DNA from: Cerioporus squamosus
Taxonomy: Eukaryota; Basidiomycota; Agaricomycetes; Polyporales; Polyporaceae
Length of the DNA stretch: 46,936 bases
Assembly (NCBI GenBank): GCA_022592435.1
Contig: JABYQS010000242.1
Location: forward strand, 1-46,936
Reading direction: 5' to 3'
The notes under the pieces were generated by a model. It made no database searches. It saw nothing but the letters and a program-made list of their open reading frames with translations, and was not told where the DNA came from. Shown here one piece after another: positions 1 to 9,927 of this stretch. The first letter of the stretch is position 1. Each line of letters opens with the position of its first letter. Both the position numbers and the translations under genes were made by a program.

Positions 1-331
1 AGTTCAACAATGCCCACAGTACTTCGTTTGGCTCGGCGACTTCAACCGTCATCACCCGGTCTGGACGATCCTCGCAACAGCCATCTCTTCACCCCTCATA
101 ACCTCGACCGAGCGCAGGTACTGATCGACTACTACGCAGACCTGGGCATGGACCATGGCGTTGCCGCCGTCGCTGCCTACCCTGTGCGCCTCGCGGACGA
201 AGAATCTCACCCGGCCCGACAATGTGTTCTGCTCGGAGGAGCTCCTGGACCGGCTAACGCGCTGCTCCGTCGAGATGGTTTATCAAGGGCCCAAGTCCGA
301 CCACTTCCCGATCATCACCCACCTTGAGGCC
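1..331 (+). pseudogene. LINE endonuclease domain fragment
   Basis: One frame reads LGDFNRHHPVW at about 31-63, the Asp/Asn-containing core of the exonuclease-endonuclease-phosphatase fold in fungal LINEs. A further frame reads SDHFPIIT at about 297-320, which is the catalytic Ser-Asp-His end of the same domain. The two motifs lie in different frames, with a stop or frame change between them, so the nuclease is broken. In an intact element this enzyme nicks the target DNA to prime reverse transcription. Confidence 0.8.
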
Positions 332-939
332 GTTGGCGAAGGCGAAGGAGGAGGTTCGTCGTAACTTCCGAGTTGTCGACTGGGAGGAGTTCCGACGGAC
401 GCTCGCCGAGGGACTGGAGGATGCGCAGCTGGCAGAGCAGATCGACTCACCACAGGCCTTCGACGACACCCTCGACAAGCTCTTGGCCGCGATCAACACG
501 GCCATCGAGAAGCACGTCCCGCACACGTCCGTCACACCATACACCAAGCCGTGGTTCACCAGTGAACTGGCGGATGCACGCAGCAAGATGCACGCTCTCG
601 CTCGGGAGGCGAAAAGGTTCAAGGCCGACCCTCGCACGCTTCACACCGTGCGTACAGGAAGGCCAGGAACCAGTACACGGATCTCCAGCGCTACTCGAAA
701 AAGGACTGCTGGGCGTCCTTCCTGGACAACACCGACGACACGACCATCTGGCGGACCAACGCTACCTACCTCGGCCAGGGCCCGACTGACGGAGGCAAAT
801 CCTGTATCCCGGCGATCAGGGCCACGACGATGCAGGCAGCAGGTGTTGCTCACAGACAACGAGGAGAAGGGCGCGAGTTTTATAAGACCTTCTTTCTGCC
901 ACGCAGCGATGTCACTGACATTCCACCGACCAGGAGTAT

Positions 940-1888
940 CTGTGCCGAAGTTCGACTTCAAACCGATTACAGACGAGCAGGTCTGCCGTGCCATTCGTCA
1001 GCTCAAATCGTTCAAGGTTTCCAGGGCCGGACGGGATCCCCAATGAGGTCTACTGAGCGACCGCCGACGTGTTGGTCCCCATCCTGGACGGCTCTTCCGC
1101 GCCACCTTCGAGCTGAAGTATTACCCGGAGTGTTGGAAGGTTTCCGACACGGTTGTGCTACGCAAGCCTGGCAAGACAGACTACACCGTGGCGAAAGCAT
1201 ACCGTGCATTGGCGCTGCTAAGCTGCCTCTCAAAAATCCTGTCTCGCTGCGTCGCTAACGTCCTGGTTCACCATGCAGAGAAGCACGGCATGCTCCCCAA
1301 CCACCAGTTTGGAGGCCGGGCAGGCCGACAACGACCGACTCCCTCCATCTCGTTCAGAAGACAGTCAGAGATGCATGGAGGCAGGGCAAGGTGGCGTCGG
1401 CGCTCTTCCTTGACATCAAGTCTGCCTTTCCGGCGGCAGTCCCCGAACGGCTCTACCACATCTTGCGCATGCGCGGGGTGCCGGTGGAATACGTCCAGTG
1501 GCTCCGCGTCAAGCTCACAGGCCGTCGGACCACCCTCAAGTTCGACGACTTTGCGTCCGACCCCTTCCTCATTGAGCGTGGCATCGATCAAGGCTGCCCG
1601 CTGTCTGTGATCCTCTACGCGTTTTACAACGCTGCTCTCGTCGAGGCCGCCGACCACAAGAAAGGAGAAACTGCCGAGGGTTCGATGGACGACGTTGCAG
1701 TGCTGGTCACCGGCCGGACTTTCCGCGCAGTACACGCGCAGCTGGAAGACTTCATGACGCGCGCTGGTGGCGGCGACGCCTGGTCGGCATCCCACTACTC
1801 CCCCTTCTCTGTCGACAAATTTGGCCTCGTCAACTTCTCCCGCAAGCTCAGCATCAAGAATGGTCGTCTTGGGCGGCGCTGCAGCTGA
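940..1888 (+). pseudogene. LINE reverse transcriptase domain, frame-disrupted
   Basis: The frame at 1391-1888 contains the RT core: LFLDIKSAFPAA (motif A with the first catalytic Asp), IDQGCPLSVILYAF (motif B) and SMDDVAVLV (motif C). Motif C normally reads YADD or FVDD; the aromatic residue is Ser-Met here but both aspartates remain. Upstream parts of the fingers region (about 940-1390) fall in two other frames, so at least two frameshifts separate them. The enzyme would copy the element RNA at the nicked target. As present it is a pseudogene. Confidence 0.85.
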
Positions 1889-2401
1889 GTGCGCACCGCG
1901 TTGAGCCCAGCCCTTACCACCGCTTCCTGGGAGTGCTTGTCGACTGTGAACTTCGACACCACCCGCAAGTGCCGACGCTTTTGCAAAGGGCACGGCATGG
2001 ACGACTCTCATGCGGCGTCTGGGGCAGTCGCGACACGGGCTGTCAATGGGGGTGCTTCTGCGCCTCTATCAGGCGGTCGCAGTGCCGCGCATCCTCTACA
2101 CTGCCGACACCTTCTTGCTCCCCGTGCGGAAGGTCGAGGGACAACGGGCATCCACCGGCTCTGTCGGGCACATCAAGAAGCTCGCTCAGGTCCAGCGCCA
2201 GGCCGTCCTCATCATCACAGGCGCCATGCGCACGACAGCTACCGACGCGCTCGAGGCGCATCTGCGCATACTCCCCTTCGACTTGCTAGTGGACAAGGTC
2301 TGCTTCCGCGCGACCGCACGGCTGTGCTCCCTTCCTCCCTCCCATCCACTCCACTCGCACGTCAAGAGGGCTTCTAAGCCGTCGCGTCTCACCGCTCGCA
2401 A

Positions 2402-3592
2402 ATGCACGACCTTCTACAGCTGTACGCCGCGCACCTCTCGCAGGCGTCAATGGAGAAGATCCTGCCAACCCGATATCCACCGCACTGGGAGCCTGGCTAC
2501 CTGACGGACGTCGCCAGCTCGAAGGAGGCTGCAGCAGGGAGTGAAGAGCGTTGGGCACAGCGCAACGGCATCCGAGTCTACTCAGACGGGTCGGAACTCG
2601 AGGGCGGGGTCGGTGCGGCGGCGGTACTGTTCAATGAGCGCACGCGAGGGTGGAAGTCTCTGCGTCTGCACCTAGGACCTGCCGATGAACACACGGTCTA
2701 TGAAGCAGAGACGGTGGGAGCTGTCCTGGGGGTGGAGCTGATCAAGAGAGAGCGGAGTGTTGGGCGGGTTGCCTCCGTGGCGTTGGACGGCAAATCTGCG
2801 ATCGAAGGATCGCTCCTTCGTGAGTCTCGCCCTAGTCACTACCTGGCTGACCTTTTGCATGCCAGTGTTGCAGCGGTGAAGAGACGACACCGGGGGCTGG
2901 AGCTGACACTACGCTGGGTCCCCGGGCATCAAGATATTGCTGGCAACGAGCAAGCAGACAGCGAAGCAAAGCTCGCCGCGTCAGGCGACTCCAGCTCGGT
3001 GCGTCTCCTTCCAGCGGCGTTGCGCCGGCCGCTTCCTGTCAGCATCTCGAAGGCGAAGCAGGTCTACAACAAGAAGCTTGAGGGGCAGGCAGCAGAACGA
3101 TGGCGGGCATCGAAGAGGGGTATAGAACTCCGGCGAGTGGACTCTGCACTTCCCTCTGCACGTTTCCAGAAGCTGGTTGCGCCCTTACCGCGGCGCAACG
3201 CTTCGCTACTGATCCAACTCCGTACAGGGCATGCACCATTGAATCACCACCTCCACACGATCGGACGGGCGAACACGCAGCGCTGCCAGGGCTGCGGCGC
3301 AGCAAAGGAAACAGTACAACACTTTGTCATGCAGTGTCCCAAGTTTTCCCTGCAGCGACGCGTCTTCCTGGGGCCTCTGGGACGCAACGAACTTCGGCTG
3401 GACTACCTCATGTCCACGGACGAGGGCACTACCCGACTCTTCAAATACGTCAACGCGACACGACGGTTGCACCAGACCTTTGGCGACCTACAGACCGAAG
3501 ACCGGCAGCGCGCAAACCGTGGAGGCGAAGGCGGAGCCGCGCCGGCGCGACAGCTGCGGCAGACCACGCTAAGATTCCGTCCCTCTTCTTAA
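2402..3592 (+). CDS. LINE C-terminal ORF fragment: RNase H domain plus zinc knuckle
   Basis: This 396-residue open frame is the longest intact piece of the LINE. An RNase H1-like domain lies at roughly residues 55-195: VYSDGSELEGG (first Asp), YEAETVGAV (Glu), VALDGKSA (Asp) and VPGHQDIAGNEQADSEAK (His and last Asp). Near residue 295 there is a CQGCGAAKETVQHFVMQC motif, the Cys-x2-Cys-x7-His-x4-Cys zinc knuckle common at the end of fungal LINE ORF2. RNase H removes the RNA strand during integration. The upstream RT lies in another frame, so this is part of a broken polyprotein and the apparent start codon is probably internal. Confidence 0.85.
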   Translation: MHDLLQLYAAHLSQASMEKILPTRYPPHWEPGYLTDVASSKEAAAGSEERWAQRNGIRVYSDGSELEGGVGAAAVLFNERTRGWKSLRLHLGPADEHTVYEAETVGAVLGVELIKRERSVGRVASVALDGKSAIEGSLLRESRPSHYLADLLHASVAAVKRRHRGLELTLRWVPGHQDIAGNEQADSEAKLAASGDSSSVRLLPAALRRPLPVSISKAKQVYNKKLEGQAAERWRASKRGIELRRVDSALPSARFQKLVAPLPRRNASLLIQLRTGHAPLNHHLHTIGRANTQRCQGCGAAKETVQHFVMQCPKFSLQRRVFLGPLGRNELRLDYLMSTDEGTTRLFKYVNATRRLHQTFGDLQTEDRQRANRGGEGGAAPARQLRQTTLRFRPSS

Positions 3593-4097
3593 TCCTTTCA
3601 TTTCGCTGACTGCTTGCCTGGGTAAGGCAGCTACTGCTCCGAGTTGCGACCACTTCGTTGTCTTGTGTCTCCTTTGTACCCAGTCCCGGTGAGTGCCAGG
3701 CGTGTGCATTGGAGGCAGCGACACCGTCAGGCGCAGGGGAGTTCTGACACGGGGAGGGGATACCGACCCGTGTACTCCGTCTAGTGATTATTCGTAAAGA
3801 TGGCGTTTGCCCACGGTTTAGAACCTGCGGCCTTACCCCTGGAGGGTCGGGTGGTGTCGACGGTCACAGTGCATGCGTCCTGGCATTCCTCGGGTTCTAC
3901 ACTGTACCATTTGTTACTCCCCCCTACTTACGTCCCTCCCAGCATCAGCTCTATCCTTTTGGACGTCCTAGGGCGTCCGGGGGCCACTGTTTCTTTAGAC
4001 TAGTATACTGGCTGGTGTTGTAGCGCACACGGATATTGTGTCCGACATGGGGCTCGGCCCTTACGGGACAATAAATGGATTTAGAAGAAGAAGAAGA

Positions 4098-5269
4098 TTG
4101 ACGAGGTACGTTCCTCCGATTCTCCTCAGGCTCCGGGAGATGGACTTGCTCCTGGACAGCAATTCCGTTGTGGAACCTTCTATGCGCATGACCAGCCGCA
4201 TACATGGAGCTCCATATATTGACAAAGACATACCTAGTGTTCTGGCTGCGGCTCCTCATCGTCGACCTGCTGCTTCTGCTACTCGGCGTGTATCCCCCTT
4301 CGTGAATGCTGAGTAGGCGCATCTCTAGTGTGCCGCGCTGTCTGACACCCCTTCTACCAGGTTCGAGACGCAGCTGTCACATCCTCAGTCCTACTGGTGC
4401 ACCGCGCTCTCATTGCTGGAACTTCGAGCTACTCACTTGACGAAAATTTGGCGTCGCGGGTTTGCTAGGACTCTCCATTCTACGCGCTGAACTTCCCTCG
4501 AGACTAGATTGCGTTGCTTGCTATGAACTGCCCACCGCATTGCGTCGCGGCCACAACGACGTAGGCGGTCGAAGTGCTCCCTCAACCTATAGCTCGGACG
4601 CCGAGTGAGTACGAGAATTCGGACCTACGGCAAGGACTCGAGTGAGACGGACAGGAGTGTCGCTCTATGGGCATCGCGATGCTCGCCTTCACAAGGTATG
4701 TCGACGTACCTGACGCTCCGTTATCATCCAAGCTCATCTTAAACTTGTGCCCACGCACCAGAAGAGACGCATTCCCGCCGGGCCACCGGACAGCTGCGTC
4801 GATGAGACGCGCTTGTTTAGGGCCGGCTCTGGCGCGTGTCTCACGTGTATAAGCTGCATGTGAAACTCAGGGGCGCCCTTGGGCGGCAGGTGCGGGAATC
4901 GTCAACGAGAACTTGAACAAGCTCTCACAGATTTCACCGACCAACCTCAACGACGCATTTCTGACTGCGAACGGTGTCGGTACGGTAAGCACGGGAGCAC
5001 TCAGATCATTCACGGCCGTGACTAACGTCTGCTTCCGGCATCGCCGATGCATGGCATGGGTATGTATCACCGACGCAAGTACACGAAATCGGACGGCAAG
5101 GCTCGTGGTCTGCAGCAAGTCGCCTCCATCCAGCGGTCCGCCCAAACTCGCGCCTACTGGCCTGAGAAATCCGGATACTGTTCGCTGAGAAAGCCGGTCG
5201 CTTGCGGACTTAGTGGACGCCGCTTAGTATAAGACGAACTCGCATTCGCCTCTCGAGAGGCTCTACACC
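4098..5269. other. Intergenic, no gene recognised
   Basis: This lies between the LINE tail and the aldehyde dehydrogenase start. Open frames are short (under 95 codons) on both strands and none resembles a known family. The last few hundred bases presumably carry the dehydrogenase promoter, but I see no clear TATA box. Confidence 0.5.
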
Positions 5270-7695
5270 ATGGCAACGCTCACCTACACGCAAATTGAAG
5301 ACATCCCTAAGGTTGGCTGCCTGACCGCACATACGGATTGACCAACTGATTGACGCGACTGCCTCACTCAGATCCATGCCACCGCACGCGAGGCATTCGC
5401 GTCCGGCCGCACGAGGTCCATCGCCTTCCGCAAGGCCCAGATAGCCCAGGTCGGCTACCTGATCAAGGACAACGAGCAGCGCATCAAGGATGCATTCAAG
5501 AGCGACCTCGGGCGCCCATACATGGAGACTGAGCTGTGTGTGCCGGTCTTGCTGGCATTACGTCACCATACGCGCTGACCTACTGTACTCTCAGCATGGA
5601 CCTCTCAGCCGTCTACGGGGAAGTGCGGCAAGCGTACGACAAGGTCGAGAAGTGGGTCAAGCCACAAAGAACTGACTTCGAGTTCAACTGGTTCGCGATG
5701 CGCCCGAAGCTCGTGGCAGAGCCGAAGGGTGTCGTCCTCATCATCGCGCCGTTCAACTTCCCGGCATTCCTGCTTCTCAGTCCTCTTGTGCGTTCATCCC
5801 ACTGCTGCAATGCCTCTGTCTTGGTGGCTAACTACGCTGACGGTATGCAGGTCAGCGCGATCGCGGCTGGGAACGGCGCAGTGCTGAAGCCTTCGGAGCA
5901 GACGCCCGCGTTCAGCCAGGTGCTCGCCGAGCTCATCCCCAAGTATCTGGACCCAGAGCTTTATGCCGTAATCAATGGCGGAGTGCCAGAGACTACAAAG
6001 GTAAGGTCTATACCGCGGTTGCGGAGACAGTGTTGACGGCTTCTGGCAGATGCTCGAGCTTCCGTGGGACCATAGTACGTGCCACTTCTTCTGACGGCTG
6101 CGTTGACCTAGGTACTGAATCGTCCTCCCAGTTTTATACACAGGTATGTGTGCGAGGTAGCAATCCGCATGTCGTGCTGACGATGTGCTCAGGCAACGGG
6201 CGCGTCGGTCGCATCATTGCGGCTGCTGCTGCCAAGCACCTAACCCCTGTCACTTTGGAGCTCGGAGGTAGGCTCTGCCTCACCTCATAACCCGCACGTG
6301 CTGAGAAGAATGCAGGCAAGAACCCTGTCGTCGTCGACCCGAAGATGGACGTCCAATTGACTGCTAAGCGGCTTCTGTGGGGCCGTTTCACCAACGCCGG
6401 TCAGGTAAGACCCTCCACTCTTCGTCCTATTTGATCTCGTTGCATCTCCCCCCCGAAGATCTGTCTCGCGCCGGAGTACGTCCTCGTGCCCGCGCACTTC
6501 CAGGATACCCTCGTCGAAGAGATGAAGAAAGTGTAAGCACACCCCTGGTGCATATCTCCTCCAAACGTCTAAGTCATTCCGCAGTTACAAGTCCTTCTAC
6601 CCGGACGGCCCCGAGAACTCGGACTCGTTCTCGCGCATCGTCACTACAGCGCACACGCAGCGCATCAAGAAGCTCCTCGACGAGACGAAGGGCAAGGTCG
6701 TCCTCGGGGGCGCGACCGACGTCGAGAAGCGGTACATCGCGCCAACGGTGGTGCGCGACGTGCCGGTGGACGATTCATTGCTGGGCGAGTGCGTGCCTTT
6801 ACCCTCAGCCGTTACGTCGGCATGGGATGGCTGATGTATGTGCCATACAGGGAGATTTTCGGGCCTGTTCTCCCGATCGTCCCCGTGAAGGACGTCGATG
6901 AGGCTATCTCGATCATCCGTTCCAAGTGCGCTGGTGGTTCACTACGAATGGGAGGGTGGAGAAATGCTGATGAGACCTCAGGGACTACCCGCTCGCGGTT
7001 TACGTGTTCTCGAACGACCCGAAGTTCGAGCAAAAGGGTACGTGTTGCGTCTCTTGATATGCATTAGCCAGATCTGACCCTTCCGCAGTGTTCAACAACA
7101 CGAAGAGCGGTGCGGCCGTGACGAACGAGACTGTTATCACTGCCGGAGGTACGCAAAGATCGCCACGTTTGTGTGGGGACGAGGGAATGGCTGACTGTTT
7201 GTTGCAGTGCCCGGCCTGCCCGTTGGAGGTATCGGTGCCAGTGGCTGTAAGTCCCCGTCCCGGCAGCCCGCCCCGAGTACGCTGACACGTCGCACAGATG
7301 GATACTATACCGGCAAGCACTGCTTCGAGCAGTTCACCCACTGGCGCGTGTCGCTCAAGAATCCCGGCTGGTGCGTCTGTTCTGCCTCTCTCTCGGCTGG
7401 CTGCTCACACACACATCCGTTCACAGGGTCGACAAGGTTGCCTTCGGGTTCCGTTACCCGCCTTACAAGGTCTGTCCTATTCCCTTTCTCCTTGTCCATC
7501 ATGCACGCCGCTGATATGACGCGCACCGTCCAGCCCGACTACAAGAAGTATCTCAAGGGGATCACCAGCTCCCTCCCTCCCCGGCCCGGCACGCAGGGCG
7601 GTGCGGCGAAGAGGTGGGCGTTCTGGCTTCTGTTCGCACTTGTGGGCGCGGGGTCGGTCGTGCTGACGCGGTCGCGGGGGCAGCTGATTGCCTGA
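5270..7695 (+). CDS. Class-3 (fatty) aldehyde dehydrogenase, membrane-anchored, 17 exons
   Basis: It oxidises long-chain aldehydes to fatty acids with NAD(P)+, as do yeast Hfd1 and human ALDH3A2. Exons I can place: 5270-5311, 5372-5535, 5595-5787, 5851-6000, 6050-6074, 6132-6143, 6193-6267, 6316-6404, 6459-6532, 6585-6788, 6851-6925, 6982-7037, 7089-7148, 7208-7246, 7298-7370, 7427-7469 and 7534-7695; phases agree throughout. Visible motifs are IIAPFNFP, the GNGRVGRI nucleotide-binding turn, LELGGKNP (general-base Glu), FTNAGQICLAP (catalytic Cys), [10 protein letters not shown] and GGIGASGYG. The last exon ends in a hydrophobic segment ([16 protein letters not shown]) and a short basic tail, fitting a tail anchor in ER or lipid-droplet membrane. 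Length is about 530 residues, normal for the family. The start is the only ATG joining this frame. Confidence 0.93.
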
Positions 7696-8371
7696 CGTGG
7701 GCGGCGTTAGGTCGCTTGGACTGAGTCAGTGTACGATAGGTTTGTAGTGGTTTGTGTGTGATACCGGTTCTGCACCAGTTAATCCATGCTCGATGTGCTC
7801 TGCTCTCTCGTACTCTCTTTCCTTGCACCTTGTTTTTTCTTCGCTGTTCGTACGGCGGGAGCTCGTATGGACGATGCAGTCGGCTGCTCGCTGTCCTGCT
7901 AGACTTCTGGCTTCTTGCGGTGACGTCGAGGGCCATTCGGTTGACCTGCTAGTGTCAATGCTAAAAGTATAAGTACACATGTATAGGTGCGCATCCTGCG
8001 GACTCTCCCTTGCGAATCCTTGACCTCCTTCCACCACCATCCTCTTGACGCACTTACTCATGTCCACTTTTCGGACTTGTACTCTGGGCTATCTGCTTCT
8101 CAGACACCGTACAGAACGGCCTGAAGGAGTCTGGTAAGTACCGGTGATGAACGGAGCGCTGTGCTCTACCGGCGCAGAATGACGCCTACTCCTATGAATC
8201 CTGATCTCTCCAGACTCTATTACAATGTGGGTATGTCGTGCCATCTCTTTCCACGCATGCAGGTTCTCATACTTAATTTCCAGGCTCCAAACACGTTCTC
8301 GCAATGCAGACCGTGCCAACGCCGTCACTACTTATCGTCTTTGTTGTTCAACACACACGTCCGGTATGTCA
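7696..8371. other. 3' flank of the aldehyde dehydrogenase and intergenic DNA
   Basis: No convincing coding sequence. There are splice-like pieces around 8090-8320 (for example a GTAAGT after 8130), but the exons they define give no recognisable protein. The stretch runs directly into the inverted-repeat element starting near 8372. Confidence 0.4.
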
Positions 8372-8690
8372 CAGTGTATGGTGCGGGGCACCTAGCCACC
8401 GCATCTTTTGTACAACGCGAACTGGGCGCCCAATTTTCGCCCGAATCCTTAACGGCTTGACCAATCGACTCCTTTTCCCAATACGAGTCGATCTGTCAAG
8501 CCGTTTGGCCTAATTCTCAAAACTGACCGAGATGTTTTTGGTAACCCCTCAAGATTTTGCCGCTTCCTGCCAAATGACTGAGGCGTCTACACCTAGGCGC
8601 TCTTTAGACGCCCTCATTTGGTGGCCTCGCCGATTTTGCCACTGTACAAAACATGCGGGCGCTAGTCGCCCCGCACCATAGTACACACTT
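8372..8690. mobile_element. MITE-like inverted-repeat element A, with nested hairpins
   Basis: The ends form an imperfect inverted repeat of about 45 bp: 8375-8416 (containing ATGGTGCGGGGC, then CGCAT-TTTTGTACA) pairs with 8642-8687. Inside are two further palindromes: 8451-8471 against 8485-8505 (AACGGCTTGAC and GTCAAGCCGTT, ATCGACTC and GAGTCGAT), and 8570-8589 against 8605-8621 (CCAAATGA...GGCGTCTA and TAGACGCC...TCATTTGG). There is no coding capacity. Size and structure suit a non-autonomous DNA transposon. I could not find an unambiguous target duplication, so the exact ends are uncertain by a few bases. Confidence 0.65.
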
Positions 8691-8708
8691 GTGCCGTCGA
8701 TTTACCGT

Positions 8709-9361
8709 GCGCCGACAGGACCCCCGACAATAGCGCCAACAGGCCTCATACACAATCCGGACAAAATCACCGGCAGATGGGGGCCTATGCCTAATAAAAT
8801 CCGGACAAAATGGCTCAAAATCGGAGGAACGTCCGATACGAGAATCCGGACATATGGGCCGGCAGGTCTCGGAGGCCCGATACAAGCTGGGCGTCAAGGG
8901 CTCCGGGGACTTACTCTAGCTTACCCTCATGAGCTACTCTTGCTTATCCTCCCCTTTCATCGGAGTAAGTAGCAGCTTCTAAGTCGACATTATACTGCCG
9001 GCCCGTCAGCAAGCACCACGACCCGTGAGAACGCTTTTTGTACGACCAGTTCTGCACCCGAAAATCAGCCACATGCGCACTGGGGACGTGTCCAGGACTG
9101 CCCTAGCTTTCCGGGTCTGCACCATGGCCCGTAGGGAGCCCAGAGAGACGTTCTGAGTGGTTTGGAGCCGAAAACCGCGATTTTAAGGCCCATATGAGGC
9201 CTGATAGAAAGTCCGGACAAATCGGCGGTCGAACGCCGGATGCCTGATAAAATCCGGACATTTGGGCCTCCAGAGAAGGCCCGATACTCCGGACAAAATG
9301 GGCAGATCTCAGCCGGTTTGTATGAGGCATTTAGCGCCATTGTCGGGGGTCCTGCGCCGAC
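8709..9361. mobile_element. hAT-type MITE B with 8-bp target-site duplication
   Basis: The element spans 8717-9353 (637 bp). Its termini are inverted: AGGACCCCCGACAATAGCGC at the left matches the complement of the right end (AGGACCCCCGACAATGGCGC), and similarity continues to the CCTCATACA motif. The flanks carry a perfect direct repeat, GCGCCGAC, at 8709-8716 and 9354-9361. Eight-base duplications are the hallmark of hAT transposases. Sub-terminally TCCGGACA recurs six times (near 8756, 8801, 8847, 9208, 9251, 9291). There is no transposase ORF, so the element is non-autonomous. The hAT assignment is inferred from duplication length. Confidence 0.8.
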
Positions 9362-9927
9362 TGCTCATCCAATGCATCCCCAGGCTAGACTCGTGCCGCC
9401 GGTAGTTGCCCATGGAGACCGGCCCCCAGGGCGCTTAATGGCAGCGGCAGAGCACTTTGTGGCTTGATAAGGCAACTCTTTATGATAACCAGAGGGCGTT
9501 GCGAGGGGTTGCCGGGAACAGAACGTCAGAACATTCCTTCCGAAGGTGCTTACCGCAGGTCTTGGCACGGATTCGCCCCCTGCAGAGTCCGGACGGGATG
9601 CGGCAAGGTGGCACGAGCACGGCAGCCGCGAGCGAGTCTCGCGATCACAGGCATCACATCCCCATCCCACATACCGTATATAAGACGCGGCCAGCGCACG
9701 GCGGAGCCCCCACACCTTTCTCTCCTCCACTTTCCTTTCCTCGTGGTCCGGTCTCGAAGGCCCTTTCCTTCCTTCTGCACTCGCAGCTAGTCTGTCTCTG
9801 TTGTTTCTTCTGCAGCAACTCCACAGCTAGTCTGTGTCCTCGGCCGTTCGCCCAGCTCCCTCCCGAACAGCTTGTCCTTAGCTCAGCCTAGTGCTTTCTT
9901 TCCCCCCTTTTGAAAGTATCGGTCAAG
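9362..9927 (+). promoter_or_regulatory. Upstream region of the secreted-protein gene, TATA box near 9677
   Basis: TATATAAG at 9677-9684 is about 250 bases before the ATG and lies in a GTATATAAGACG context like strong fungal core promoters. Downstream, 9715-9790 is pyrimidine-rich (repeated CTTTCC, TCTCCTCC), also common near start sites of highly expressed fungal genes. The transcription start is not determined. The hAT-type element B ends only about 320 bp upstream of the TATA box. Confidence 0.55.

Larger units (their letters stand above)
1..4097 (+). mobile_element. Non-LTR retrotransposon (LINE, Tad1/I-like), 5' end outside the window, decayed
   Basis: Successive reading-frame fragments on one strand give the domain order of a fungal LINE: apurinic-type endonuclease, reverse transcriptase, RNase H and a CCHC-like zinc knuckle. 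The 3' end has an AATAAA at 4070-4075 followed by a GAA-rich run at 4084-4096, the kind of simple-repeat tail left by target-primed reverse transcription. The protein is interrupted by several frameshifts between about 330 and 2400, so this copy cannot make a full polyprotein. The 5' end lies outside the window, so no target-site duplication can be tested. The family assignment is from domain order and motifs. Confidence 0.9.

Noticed and set aside
8090..8330. A small intron-containing gene, possibly like a glucose-repressible Grg1-type protein
   Set aside because: One short piece (DTVQNGLKESG) is reminiscent, but no start codon or following exons keep the resemblance.
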